Shown here piece after piece: positions 9,231-17,508 of a stretch of 64,000 nt of DNA (position 1 is the first letter of the stretch; each line of letters begins with the position of its first letter). A model generated the notes under the pieces. That model was not told where the DNA came from. It did no database searches and saw only the letters and a program-made list of their open reading frames with translations. Location of the stretch: NCBI RefSeq assembly GCF_021023135.1, contig NZ_PGFV01000003.1, positions 434,001-498,000 of the forward strand, written 5' to 3'. Source of the DNA: Brevibacterium sp. CCUG 69071. Lineage in GTDB: Bacteria; Actinomycetota; Actinomycetes; Actinomycetales; Brevibacteriaceae. The translations under genes were made by a program, and so were the position numbers.

Positions 9231-10937
9231 ATGACGGTGACCGACGATTTCCGGGCGGCCAGGGACACGCTGATCGAGCTTCGCAGCGACTATGAGGCCG
9301 CGCGTGAGCGTTTCGAATGGCCCCGCTTCGAACACTTCAACTTCGGCCTCGACTGGTTCGACCGGGTGGCGGAGAACAATGACAGTCCGGCTCTGTGGAT
9401 CGTCGAGCAGGACGGCTCCGAGGGCAAGTGGAGCTACGCCGAGCTCTCGGCCCGTTCGAATCAGGTCGCGAACTTCCTGCGCCGAGCCGGAGTCAAACGC
9501 GGTGATCACGTGATGGTGATGCTCGGCAACCAGGTTGAACTCTGGGAGACGATGCTCGCCGGCATCAAGCTCGGTGCGGTGCTGCTGCCGACGACGACTC
9601 AGCTCGGGCCGATCGATCTGAGCGACCGTGTGGAACGCGGCCAGGCCGAATTCGTCGTCGCGGGCGTTGCGGATGCCGCGAAGTTCGATGATGTCGACGC
9701 CGAGGTGGTCCGCATCATCGTCGGTGGTGAGGCTTCCAGACAGCAGGACTGCGCCTACTCCGAAGCCGATGAGGAATCTACCGACTTCGATCCGCAGGGC
9801 AGGTCCCGCGCCGACGATCTCCTGCTCCTCTACTTCACCTCGGGCACGACGTCGAAGGCGAAGATGGTCGCCCATTCGCATGTCTCCTACCCCGTCGGGC
9901 ATCTCTCGACGATGTACTGGATGGGCCTGCAGCCCGGAGACATCCATCTCAACGTCGCCTCTCCGGGCTGGGCGAAGCACGCGTGGTCGAACATCTTCAC
10001 CCCGTGGATCGCCGAGTCCTGCGTGTTCCTCTACAACTACACGCGGTTCGACGCGAATGCGCTGATGGAGACCATGGACCGGGTCGGCGTGACGAGCTTC
10101 TGCGCCCCGCCGACCGTGTGGCGGATGCTCATCCAGGCGGATCTCGGTCACCTGAAGAACCCGCCGGCGATTGCGCTCGGCGCCGGTGAGCCCCTCAACC
10201 CTGAGGTCATCGACCGGGTGAAGAACGACTGGGGCGTGCTCATCCGCGACGGGTATGGGCAGACCGAGACGACCCTGCAGGTCGGCAATTCCCCCGATCA
10301 GGAGCTCAAATACGGCTCGATGGGCAAGGTCCTGCCCGGATACGACGTCGTCCTTATCGACCCGGCCACCGGGGAAGAGGGCAATGAGGGAGAGATCTGC
10401 CTCCGCCTCGATCCCAGGCCCCTGGGACTGACGAGCGGCTACTGGAGCAACGACGAGAAGACCGCCGAGGCCTTCGAAGGGGGCGTCTACCACACCGGTG
10501 ACGTGGCCGAACGCGATGAGAACGGCTTCATCACCTACGTCGGACGCGCCGATGACGTGTTCAAGGCCAGCGACTACCGGCTCTCCCCGTTCGAGCTCGA
10601 GAGCGTGCTCATCGAACACGACGCGGTCGCCGAGGCGGCAGTCGTCCCCTCGCCGGACCCGGTGCGCCTCGCGGTGCCGAAGGCCTATGTGGTCGTCTCC
10701 GAACGGTACGAGGCGAATGCGGACACGGCGCGCGAGATCCTCGCCTACTGCCGCGAGCATCTGGCACCGTACAAGCGGATCCGCCGCCTCGAGTTCTCGG
10801 ACCTGCCGAAGACCATCTCCGGCAAGATCCGCCGCGTCGAGCTCCGAGCCCGTGAGGACCAGCTCCACCCGTTCAGCGGAGAACCGGCCGTCGCGGGCAA
10901 GGAGTACGCCGACACGGACTTCGACCTCAAGGGCTGA
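9231..10937 (+). CDS. AMP-dependent acyl-CoA synthetase
   Basis: 568 residues. Adenylate-forming core motifs are present: YFTSGTTSKAKMVAHSH (P-loop), YGQTET, GDVAERDENGFITYVGRADD hinge region, and the C-terminal PKTISGKIRR with the catalytic lysine. The enzyme activates a carboxylic acid to acyl-AMP and then acyl-CoA in the cytoplasm. Overall layout resembles medium-chain or aryl acid (ACSM-like) members; the acid is not predictable. The ATG at 9231 has GGAG six bases upstream. The gene stands alone and is followed by a very strong inverted repeat. It is an addition to the usual pcnA-to-ponA neighbourhood. Confidence 0.85.
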   Translation: MTVTDDFRAARDTLIELRSDYEAARERFEWPRFEHFNFGLDWFDRVAENNDSPALWIVEQDGSEGKWSYAELSARSNQVANFLRRAGVKRGDHVMVMLGNQVELWETMLAGIKLGAVLLPTTTQLGPIDLSDRVERGQAEFVVAGVADAAKFDDVDAEVVRIIVGGEASRQQDCAYSEADEESTDFDPQGRSRADDLLLLYFTSGTTSKAKMVAHSHVSYPVGHLSTMYWMGLQPGDIHLNVASPGWAKHAWSNIFTPWIAESCVFLYNYTRFDANALMETMDRVGVTSFCAPPTVWRMLIQADLGHLKNPPAIALGAGEPLNPEVIDRVKNDWGVLIRDGYGQTETTLQVGNSPDQELKYGSMGKVLPGYDVVLIDPATGEEGNEGEICLRLDPRPLGLTSGYWSNDEKTAEAFEGGVYHTGDVAERDENGFITYVGRADDVFKASDYRLSPFELESVLIEHDAVAEAAVVPSPDPVRLAVPKAYVVVSERYEANADTAREILAYCREHLAPYKRIRRLEFSDLPKTISGKIRRVELRAREDQLHPFSGEPAVAGKEYADTDFDLKG

Positions 10938-11001
10938 ACCCGGGAGGCTGTCGAGCCCGGCGCTCGCGGGCCCCACCGCCGGTCGATTCGGCTCAATCAA
11001 C

Positions 11002-11049
11002 GCGGAGCTCGAAAAAGTCGTCACCAGCGACGACTTTTTCGAGCTCCGC
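11002..11049 (+). terminator. Perfect 21-bp inverted repeat, probable terminator
   Basis: Arms 11002-11022 and 11029-11049 are exactly complementary around a 6-base loop (ACCAGC). Each arm contains a run of five A or T. Three further pairs (10998-11000 with 11051-11053) are possible after one mismatch. There is no 3' U tract, but the right arm carries TTTTT internally. It ends the acyl-CoA synthetase transcript. Confidence 0.7.
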
Positions 11050-11393
11050 ATTGCTGTCCGGGTGGGTACCGGTTTCTGGGCGTCGACTGACCGTCTGCGG
11101 CAACGACTGACCGGCGTTTTCGCGGGAGGTAAGGGAAGGGCAAGTCATTGAATGTGAGCAATGCCGCACTCGGGGTAGTTGATTCCTCGCCGAGGGGCTA
11201 AAATTCCTGGTGAGCAGGGTTGCGGCATGTTACCGGCCATACCGCCGAGTAACTACAGGGGGTGCCGCAGGTGTCGATTCAGCGGTTTTTCACGATCTAC
11301 TAAAGATCGCGTGCGACACTGAAATGCATCTCTGACCTTATCGAACCTCGTCGCCACGCAATGCGGCAGGCTGACTGACCTGGAGGACCTTGG
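11050..11393 (+). promoter_or_regulatory. Long upstream region of the class A PBP gene
   Basis: These 344 bases hold no gene I can support. A candidate promoter is TAGTTG (11176-11181), 17 bases, TAAAAT (11199-11204); the -10 is good and the -35 weak. Transcription from it would give a leader of about 180 bases. The leader contains a hairpin at 11291-11313 (CACGATC, loop, GATCGCGTG with a bulge). I recognise no known riboswitch. GGAGG at 11382-11386 is the ribosome binding site for the GTG at 11394. Confidence 0.35.
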
Positions 11394-13769
11394 GTGGCTA
11401 AGGGACAAAATCAAGCCAGAACCAAAGGCAAGAAAACAAAGAATCTTCTCAACTACCCGCGTGCGGGTGTGAGCGGATGGACTCGTTTTCTGCCCAGCAT
11501 CCGCGTACTCGTCGTCGGCGGACTCAGCCTCATCATTGCTCTGTGCGTGCTGTTCTCCATCGGCTATGCGACCACGGATGTCCCTGAGCCCAACCTCGAG
11601 GCGACCGGTCAGACATCGACCATCTACTACAACGACGGCAAGACGCCCATCGGCCAGTACAAGGTCGAGGATCGCAAGTCCGTCCAGATCGACGAGATCT
11701 CGGAGCCGATGCAGAAGGCTGCCATCGCAGCCGAGGACACCTCGTTCTACGAGAACCGCGGCATTTCGATGAAGGGCCTCTCGCGTGCCGTCGTCGGCGT
11801 GGCGACGAACAAGTACGCCGGTGGCGGTTCGACAATCACTCAGCAGTATGTGAAGAACTTCTACCTGACGAATGAGCACTCCTTCGATCGCAAGATCAAG
11901 GAGATGTTCATCTCGCTGAAGATCGATCAGCAGCAGAGCAAGGACGAGATCCTCGCGAACTACCTCAACACGATCTACCTGGGTCGTCGTTCCTACGGCA
12001 TTGAGGTCGCGGCTCAGAACTACTTCGACAAGCCCGCCAAGGATCTCAACGTCAGCGAGTCGGCACTGCTGGCCGCGATGATCCAACGACCCGGTGTCGC
12101 CGATCCCTCTGAGAATCCCGAGGCCTACCAGGGTCGCTTCGACTATGTCGTCCAGTCCATGGTCGACGAGGGCTTCATCACCGAGGAGCAGGCCGCGAAG
12201 GTCGAGATGCCCGACGTGAAGAAGGCCAACAAGGAGTCTTCGCTCTCGGGTCAGAAGGGCTACATGTGGGACTTCGTGCGCCGTGAGGCCATGGCGAAGC
12301 TTGACATCGACGAAGCTCAGCTCGATCGCGGTGGGTACAACATCGTCACGACCTTCGACAAGGATCGGATGAAGCAGGCCGAGAAGGCCATCCAGACCCT
12401 GCCGTCGAATCAGCCGAAGGGGATGCAGGCCGGTCTCGTCTCGATCGACCCGGACAACGGCGGCATCGAAGCCTTCTACGGCGGCAAGAACTATCTCGAT
12501 CAGGCCTTCAACGCCTCGACCCAGAGCCATGTTCAGGCAGGCTCGACATTCAAGCCCTTCGCCCTCGTGGCCGGGCTGGAGAACGGCGTGCGACTGACCG
12601 ATACCTACCCGGGCAATCCGACGACATTGAACAACGACGGAACGCCGTGGCCGGTGCAGAACTTCGGTAACTCAAGCTATGGACCCGTAAGCCTGCTCAA
12701 GGCCACGCAGAACTCGATCAATACGGCCTATGCCGCACTCAACGTGCAGGTAGGACCCGACAAGACCGTCGATGTCGCACAGCGAGCCGGACTGAGCGGC
12801 AACTGCACCGATGAGCAGATGTCCTCGGGCGACACCGGCCAGTGCACGATCGAACTCACCCCGAACGCGGCGAACGTGCTCGGAACGCCGAGCGTCAAGC
12901 CCATCGACATGGCCAACGCCTATGCAACCTTCGCCTCCAACGGCGTTCACCACGAGACTCATGCGATCAAGAACGTGACGCAGGGCGCCGAGGACAAGGA
13001 AGTGTACAAGGCTGAGACCAAGGGCAAGCGCGTCTTCGATAAGGCCGTGGCCGCGGAGACGTCCTACGCTCTGCAGCAGGTCGTCAACGGGGGCTCGGGC
13101 AGCTACGCCGCGAACCTCGGTCGTCCCGCAGCCGGTAAGACCGGTACGACAAGCAGCAACAAGGCAGCCTGGTTCACCGGGTACACTCCGAATCTCGCGA
13201 CCTCGGTGGTCCTCTACCGTGAGGTCGACGGGAAGTCTGTGTCCATCGGCGCCTACGGCGGTCGCAGCGAGGTCACGGGCGGTTCCTTCCCGATCCAGGT
13301 CTGGACCACCTATATGAAGGGTGCGCTCGAGGGCGAGAAGGTCGAACAGTTCCCCGAGCGCGGAACCCTGCCTGACAAGCCGAAGCCGGAGAACACGAAC
13401 GCTCCGGCGGCTCCGCCGAAGACACGCGCGCCCAGCGGAAGCAACAGCGGCAGCGACGGTGGAAGCGGATCCGGGAAGACCAAGGCGCCGGTCGAGGAGC
13501 CCAAGGACGACGAGGACAAGAAGAAGGACTCCGACTCCAAGGACGACGGCAAGGACTCCAAGGATGAGGACGGCCGTGAGGACAACGGCTCCTCGAAGGA
13601 CTCGGACAAGGGTTCTGATGATGGCAAGGAGAAGCCTGCGCCTTCGGTTCCCGCTGATCCACCGAAGAAGCCGAAAGATAGCGAAGGCAATTCCAACGAC
13701 AGTTCTGGCGGTGGATCATCAAACGGTTCGAACGACAATAAAGAAGGTGAGCTCGGAGGCGATGACTGA
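11394..13769 (+). CDS. ponA: Bifunctional class A penicillin-binding protein (PonA-type)
   Basis: 791 residues. One membrane anchor (about 33-58), then a GT51 transglycosylase domain with EDTSFYENRG (catalytic Glu114) and GGSTITQQYVKNF. The transpeptidase domain follows with STFK (Ser384, Lys387), SIN (441-443) and KTG (582-584), all intact. It polymerises and cross-links peptidoglycan outside the membrane. The last 130 residues are a disordered tail rich in Lys, Asp, Ser and Gly, without a PASTA domain. The GTG start is supported by GGAGG seven bases upstream. Its position before the GT87-like gene and rpsF matches ponA1 in mycobacteria. Confidence 0.94.
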   Translation: MAKGQNQARTKGKKTKNLLNYPRAGVSGWTRFLPSIRVLVVGGLSLIIALCVLFSIGYATTDVPEPNLEATGQTSTIYYNDGKTPIGQYKVEDRKSVQIDEISEPMQKAAIAAEDTSFYENRGISMKGLSRAVVGVATNKYAGGGSTITQQYVKNFYLTNEHSFDRKIKEMFISLKIDQQQSKDEILANYLNTIYLGRRSYGIEVAAQNYFDKPAKDLNVSESALLAAMIQRPGVADPSENPEAYQGRFDYVVQSMVDEGFITEEQAAKVEMPDVKKANKESSLSGQKGYMWDFVRREAMAKLDIDEAQLDRGGYNIVTTFDKDRMKQAEKAIQTLPSNQPKGMQAGLVSIDPDNGGIEAFYGGKNYLDQAFNASTQSHVQAGSTFKPFALVAGLENGVRLTDTYPGNPTTLNNDGTPWPVQNFGNSSYGPVSLLKATQNSINTAYAALNVQVGPDKTVDVAQRAGLSGNCTDEQMSSGDTGQCTIELTPNAANVLGTPSVKPIDMANAYATFASNGVHHETHAIKNVTQGAEDKEVYKAETKGKRVFDKAVAAETSYALQQVVNGGSGSYAANLGRPAAGKTGTTSSNKAAWFTGYTPNLATSVVLYREVDGKSVSIGAYGGRSEVTGGSFPIQVWTTYMKGALEGEKVEQFPERGTLPDKPKPENTNAPAAPPKTRAPSGSNSGSDGGSGSGKTKAPVEEPKDDEDKKKDSDSKDDGKDSKDEDGREDNGSSKDSDKGSDDGKEKPAPSVPADPPKKPKDSEGNSNDSSGGGSSNGSNDNKEGELGGDD

Positions 13770-13783
13770 CGCCCGCTGACCGC

Positions 13784-13796
13784 TAGCATCGAGTCA
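13784..13796 (+). promoter_or_regulatory. Leaderless-type -10 before the GT87-like gene
   Basis: TAGCAT (13784-13789) is followed by six bases and the ATG at 13796. There is no ribosome binding site, so a leaderless transcript is plausible. The -35 region is poor. Confidence 0.4.
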
Positions 13797-15232
13797 TGCC
13801 TTCGAAGCCCAGCACCCGGATCGCCGAGCCACTGCTCGGCGGTCCGGACGGCATTCACCTCGCTGCTGCCGGAGCCGGATTCCGCCGCGGACAGGCCTAT
13901 GTCCTCGCTGGCCTGCTCGGCCTGACGACCTTCCTCGCCCTCGCCCTGCAGGGTCCGTGCCTGAGCTCGGGATACGAACAGCCGGCCGCCTCGGCGAGGA
14001 TGTGCGCGGGACCGCTGTCCACAGCGTTCCTCGGCCACGTCAACCCCGAGGTCGACGGCCGCTCCCATGGCGGCATGGCCGGTCTCTCGGTCCTCGAGGC
14101 ACGACTGGCCGACCTCATGCGGCTGATGACCGACGACGTGTCGGTGTTCATGGTCGCCGTCCTTCTGCTCAACGTCCTCGGCATCGCCGCGCTCGGCGCC
14201 GGTCTCCTCGTGCTCGCTCGGAGCCGCGCCTGGCTGGTGGGGATCTTCGCCTCCCCGCTCATCCTCTTCACCCTCGGCTCCACCCTCGACCCGGTCGCTC
14301 TGGCGCTGGCAGTGTGGGCGATGGCGCTCTTCGCAGGCTCCCCGCCCCTGCGACCTCGTCCCTGGCTGTCGGGTCTGCTCCTCGCCGTAGCGGCCTTCAT
14401 CAACCCGCTGGCACTCCTCGTCCTCCTCGCCCTGACCCTGTCGGGTCCGCACCCGGCTGGCCGTCTCGCACCGCGCAGCCCGCAGATGATGCTCGCGGCG
14501 GCAACGATCACCTCGGCGATCCTGCTCGTCCTCAACGGCGACGCCATCGACCGGGTCATCCACTGGCTCTCCGACGCCGTCGACGGGGGCTCCTTCGCCG
14601 CGATCCTGCTCATGGCACAGCTCGGCGACGCCGAGGTGTGGGCGCCGGTGTGGATCATCGGCAGCCTCGGTGTGGTGGCCGCGGTCGCGATCTCACTGTT
14701 CATGGTCCGCAGGTCCGGGCTGGACCCAGCAGTCTCGGCCTGCCTGCTCATCGGCGGCTGCCTGCTTCTGGCCCCGGGCCTGATGCCCTGGGACAGTCTG
14801 TGGCTCCTGCCCTTTCTCGTCCTCGCCGTCCACCGCTGGTGGGTGCTCATCGTCTGGGCGTGCGCGGAGACCGTCTTCGCGATCGGAATCCAGCTCGGAG
14901 ACATCATCGGCTTCGACACCGACAAGGGACTCGAACCGGCGTTCGTCGCCCTCTTCACCCTGCTCCGCCTCCTCGCCCTGGTCCTCGTCGTCATCTTCGC
15001 CGGTGAGAACCTCTACAGACGGCGGATCCGCGGTCGCCTGCGACCGGTGGGACCGCCTCGGCGCAGGGACGGCGAAACCCACCCCGACGCCGCTGACCCC
15101 GGTGATCGGCTGTCCCCGGACGAACCGCCTCGGCGGGGATCTGCGGCGACCGTGGCCGGCGACCCGGACGAGACCGGCGCCCACGATGCCGACGGCGTCC
15201 GAGGTGGGCAAGGGCACGGGAATCGGACATGA
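13796..15232 (+). CDS. Polytopic membrane protein, GT87-like (Rv0051 position)
   Basis: 478 residues with about ten hydrophobic segments and a polar C-terminal tail of about 65 residues. Gene position, directly after ponA and before rpsF, is that of Rv0051 in M. tuberculosis, a member of the polyprenyl-phosphate-dependent mannosyltransferase-like GT87/DUF2029 group. A short ectodomain near residues 45-85 has conserved-looking Cys residues. A role in glycosylating an envelope component is a family inference; no catalytic residue can be identified with confidence. The start lacks a clear Shine-Dalgarno and fits leaderless initiation. Confidence 0.65.
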   Translation: MPSKPSTRIAEPLLGGPDGIHLAAAGAGFRRGQAYVLAGLLGLTTFLALALQGPCLSSGYEQPAASARMCAGPLSTAFLGHVNPEVDGRSHGGMAGLSVLEARLADLMRLMTDDVSVFMVAVLLLNVLGIAALGAGLLVLARSRAWLVGIFASPLILFTLGSTLDPVALALAVWAMALFAGSPPLRPRPWLSGLLLAVAAFINPLALLVLLALTLSGPHPAGRLAPRSPQMMLAAATITSAILLVLNGDAIDRVIHWLSDAVDGGSFAAILLMAQLGDAEVWAPVWIIGSLGVVAAVAISLFMVRRSGLDPAVSACLLIGGCLLLAPGLMPWDSLWLLPFLVLAVHRWWVLIVWACAETVFAIGIQLGDIIGFDTDKGLEPAFVALFTLLRLLALVLVVIFAGENLYRRRIRGRLRPVGPPRRRDGETHPDAADPGDRLSPDEPPRRGSAATVAGDPDETGAHDADGVRGGQGHGNRT

Positions 15233-15314
15233 CAGGCCGGGCCGAATTCGACTAGACTAGGCAGGTCTGTTCCCATTTCGCGCCCATCGCGGGGGACGGA
15301 GCGGACATGCATAT

Positions 15315-15365
15315 ACCCTCCTGCCATGGAACGACCATGGCCGCAAAGACCAGAGGAGGTGGGTG
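15315..15365 (+). promoter_or_regulatory. Candidate S6:S18 autoregulatory leader of rpsF
   Basis: CCTCCT (15317-15322) can pair with AGGAGG (15354-15359), the rpsF ribosome binding site. Between them is a perfect hairpin, GCCATGG (15323-15329), loop AACGA, CCATGGC (15335-15341). The 3' side then has an unpaired stretch beginning CCG (15340-15342 if the terminal pair opens). A stem closed over a bulge with a CCG trinucleotide upstream of rpsF is the published S6:S18 binding motif. Binding of the protein pair would trap the ribosome binding site. The pairing is seen in sequence; the ligand is inference. Confidence 0.5.
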
Positions 15366-15369
15366 ACAC

Positions 15370-15660
15370 ATGCGTCATTACGAGCTCATGCTCATTCTTG
15401 ACAACGAACTCGAAGAGCGGACGTTGGCTGAGACCGTGGACAAGCTGATCAAGGTTGTCCCGGCTGAGAACGGAACCGTCGACAACGTGGACATCTGGGG
15501 ACGTCGGCGCTTCGCCTACGACATCCAGAAGAAGTCCGAGGGCTACTACGTCGTGGTTGATTTCCACGCCGAGCCTGCAACGACCAAGGAACTCGATCGC
15601 CAGCTCGGACTCAACGAGTCCGTCCTGCGCACCAAGATCCTCCGCCCCGACGCCAAGTAA
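15370..15660 (+). CDS. rpsF: Ribosomal protein S6
   Basis: 96 residues beginning [19 protein letters not shown], with the S6 core [26 protein letters not shown]6 binds 16S rRNA with S18 in the small subunit platform. AGGAGG lies eleven bases before the ATG within a GAGGAGGTGGGTGACAC tract. First gene of rpsF-ssb-rpsR-rplI, the standard bacterial order. Confidence 0.98.
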   Translation: MRHYELMLILDNELEERTLAETVDKLIKVVPAENGTVDNVDIWGRRRFAYDIQKKSEGYYVVVDFHAEPATTKELDRQLGLNESVLRTKILRPDAK

Positions 15661-15693
15661 GGCGTCACGCTACCTCGCTTCAAGGAGCATTCA

Positions 15694-16326
15694 ATGGCAG
15701 GCGAAACAGTCATCACGGTCGTCGGGAACCTGACAAGCGATCCCGAACTGCGCTTCACACCCAACGGTGCTGCTGTCGCAAACTTCACCGTGGCCTCGAC
15801 GCCGCGTATCTTCGACCGTCAGGCCAACGAGTTCAAGGACGGGGAAACCCTGTTCCTGCGCTGCTCGGTCTGGCGTGAAATGGGAGAGAACGTCGCCGAA
15901 TCCCTGCAGCGGGGTACCCGGGTCATCGTGCAGGGCCGGCTGAAGTCACGGTCCTTCGAAACCAAGGAAGGCGAAAAGCGCACCGTCATGGAACTGGACG
16001 TCGACGAAGTCGGCCCCAGCCTGCGACGCGCAACCGCCCAGGTGACGAAGAACCAGAGTGGCGGAGGCGGCAACTCCTATGGCGGCAACTTCGGCGGAGG
16101 ACAGGGTGGTGGCTCCCAGCAGGGCGGCTTCCAGCAGCAGTCCTCCGGCTGGGGCAGCAATCCGCAGCAGGGCGGCCCTCAGGGCGGCCAGCAGCAGGGC
16201 GGCGGCCGCCAGGGTGGTTACAGCCAGGGCAACAACGGACCGGCGAACGACCCGTGGGCATCATCGAGTCCACAGAACGACAACGGCGGCTGGGGCAACC
16301 CGGGGGCCGATGAACCCCCGTTCTGA
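15694..16326 (+). CDS. ssb: Single-stranded DNA-binding protein
   Basis: 210 residues. The N-terminal OB fold (about 1-112) begins [20 protein letters not shown] and includes [19 protein letters not shown] Gly/Gln-rich flexible linker follows (about 115-200), and the acidic partner-binding tip ends ADEPPF, equivalent to the DDDIPF tip of E. coli SSB. It coats single-stranded DNA during replication and repair. AAGGAG is well placed before the ATG. The paralogous short SSB often found elsewhere in actinobacteria is not in this window. Confidence 0.97.
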   Translation: MAGETVITVVGNLTSDPELRFTPNGAAVANFTVASTPRIFDRQANEFKDGETLFLRCSVWREMGENVAESLQRGTRVIVQGRLKSRSFETKEGEKRTVMELDVDEVGPSLRRATAQVTKNQSGGGGNSYGGNFGGGQGGGSQQGGFQQQSSGWGSNPQQGGPQGGQQQGGGRQGGYSQGNNGPANDPWASSSPQNDNGGWGNPGADEPPF

Positions 16327-16362
16327 CCACGTTCTTAGACATTTCGTAAACAGGAGATACTC

Positions 16363-16602
16363 ATGGCAAAGCCAGAGATCCGGAAGCCTATCAAGAAGAA
16401 GGCTAATCCGCTCAAGAAGGGCGAAGCGGCGACGATCCACTACAAGGACACCGCTACGCTCCGTAAGTTCATTTCCGACCGCGGCAAGATCCGTGCTCGT
16501 CGCGTCACCGGCGTGACCGTGCAGGAACAGCGCGTCATCGCAAAGGCTGTGAAGAACGCCCGCGAGATGGCACTTCTGCCCTACTCGAGCTCAGCTCGCT
16601 GA
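16363..16602 (+). CDS. rpsR: Ribosomal protein S18
   Basis: 79 residues with the S18 signature ([24 protein letters not shown], then [19 protein letters not shown]). It has no cysteine, so it is the zinc-independent form. It pairs with S6 on the ribosome. CAGGAG precedes the ATG. Confidence 0.97.
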   Translation: MAKPEIRKPIKKKANPLKKGEAATIHYKDTATLRKFISDRGKIRARRVTGVTVQEQRVIAKAVKNAREMALLPYSSSAR

Positions 16603-16618
16603 TCGAAGGGAGAGAAAC

Positions 16619-17077
16619 ATGCCTAACCGCAAAGTGATTCTGAACCAGGAAGTCGACGGCCTCGGTGCCGCCGGCGATGTCGTCGAGGTTCGTGCCGGAT
16701 ACGCACGCAACCTGCTGCTGCCCCGTGGCTGGGCATCCGCATGGTCCGAGGGCGCAGAGAAGCACATCAATGCTCTCCGCAAGGCTCGTCAGGCCAAGCA
16801 GATCGCCGACCACGACGAGGCTGTCAAGGTCAAGGGCGAGCTGGAGTCCAGCTCCGCTCGCATCGAGATGAAGTCCGGCAAGAACGGCCGCCTGTTCGGC
16901 GCCGTCACCCCGGCCCTCGTCGCCGAAGCCCTGCAGGCCGCGACCGGACACGACTTCGATCGTCGTCAGGTCGCCCTGACCGGTCACGTCAAGGCGCCCG
17001 GCAGCTACACCGCTGTCGTCCGCGTCAACGACTCGATCACCGCGAACGCCAAGTTCGAGGTCATCGGCAAGGCCTGA
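16619..17077 (+). CDS. rplI: Ribosomal protein L9
   Basis: 152 residues starting MPNRKVILNQEVDGLGAAGD, with the N-terminal L9 domain (GYARNLLLPRGWA), connecting helix and C-terminal domain. It binds 23S rRNA at the base of the L1 stalk. AGGGAGAG lies before the ATG. It is the last gene of the ribosomal block and is followed by a strong terminator; dnaB, normally close downstream, is 30 kb away. Confidence 0.97.
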   Translation: MPNRKVILNQEVDGLGAAGDVVEVRAGYARNLLLPRGWASAWSEGAEKHINALRKARQAKQIADHDEAVKVKGELESSSARIEMKSGKNGRLFGAVTPALVAEALQAATGHDFDRRQVALTGHVKAPGSYTAVVRVNDSITANAKFEVIGKA

Positions 17078-17153
17078 TCCACCGGATCGGCTGAGTGGGC
17101 CCGAGCGATCGGGTCTGCTCACCGGGCTGCGTCCCAGTGATCAACAGCTATAC

Positions 17154-17194
17154 AACGCCGAGGCGGTACCCCATGAGGGTGCCGCCTCGGCGTT
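17154..17194 (+). terminator. Rho-independent terminator after rplI
   Basis: AACGCCGAGGCGGTACC (17154-17170) pairs with GGTGCCGCCTCGGCGTT (17178-17194) with one G-U pair and a 7-base loop, followed by TTCTG. It ends the ribosomal operon. Confidence 0.85.
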
Positions 17195-17245
17195 TCTGTG
17201 TGGGTGGGAGTTTTCGGGCGGGGCGTGTGGGCGTGGGGGGTGTGA

Positions 17246-17301
17246 CGTGAGCGTCTCGCGGGGCTCGAGGCGTGTGGCGTGAGCGTCTCGCGGGGCTCGA
17301 G
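17246..17301 (+). repeat. 24-bp direct repeat, two copies
   Basis: The 24-mer starting CGTGAGCGTCTCGCGGGG and ending CTCGAG is at 17246-17269 and 17278-17301, a 32-bp period. It lies in the 431-bp spacer between rplI and efeB. No coding sequence is apparent. Confidence 0.8.
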
Positions 17302-17303
17302 CG

Positions 17304-17392
17304 TTACGTCCTACAGGGAGTGACACATCGGCGCAGGAGTGACACGTCCTACCGGAGGGACGGGGCGTTGTGTCACGCAGTGTAGGACGTAA
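17304..17392. repeat. Nested inverted repeat between rplI and efeB
   Basis: TTACGTCCTACA (17304-17315) is the exact reverse complement of TGTAGGACGTAA (17381-17392). Inside it GTGACACA (17320-17327) mirrors TGTGTCAC (17369-17376), and a third GTGACACGTCCTACCGG lies at 17339-17355. The words GACACA and CCTACCGGAG recur in the palindrome near 23680, so this may be a dispersed intergenic repeat family. It may also act as a two-way terminator for efeB. Confidence 0.7.
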
Positions 17393-17508
17393 TGCGCGCC
17401 CGGTACGCGACGGCGCGTGGGATGCGCGCCGGGACGCTACGGCACGCGTTATGTGCCAGCGTCAGACACTTGCACCCGGGCACGTGCCAGTGCCCAAGCA
17501 CGTGGGCC

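Noticed and set aside
9144..11051. A 635-codon minus-strand frame opposite the acyl-CoA synthetase
   Set aside because: The plus-strand gene has all adenylate-forming motifs; this frame is a shadow.
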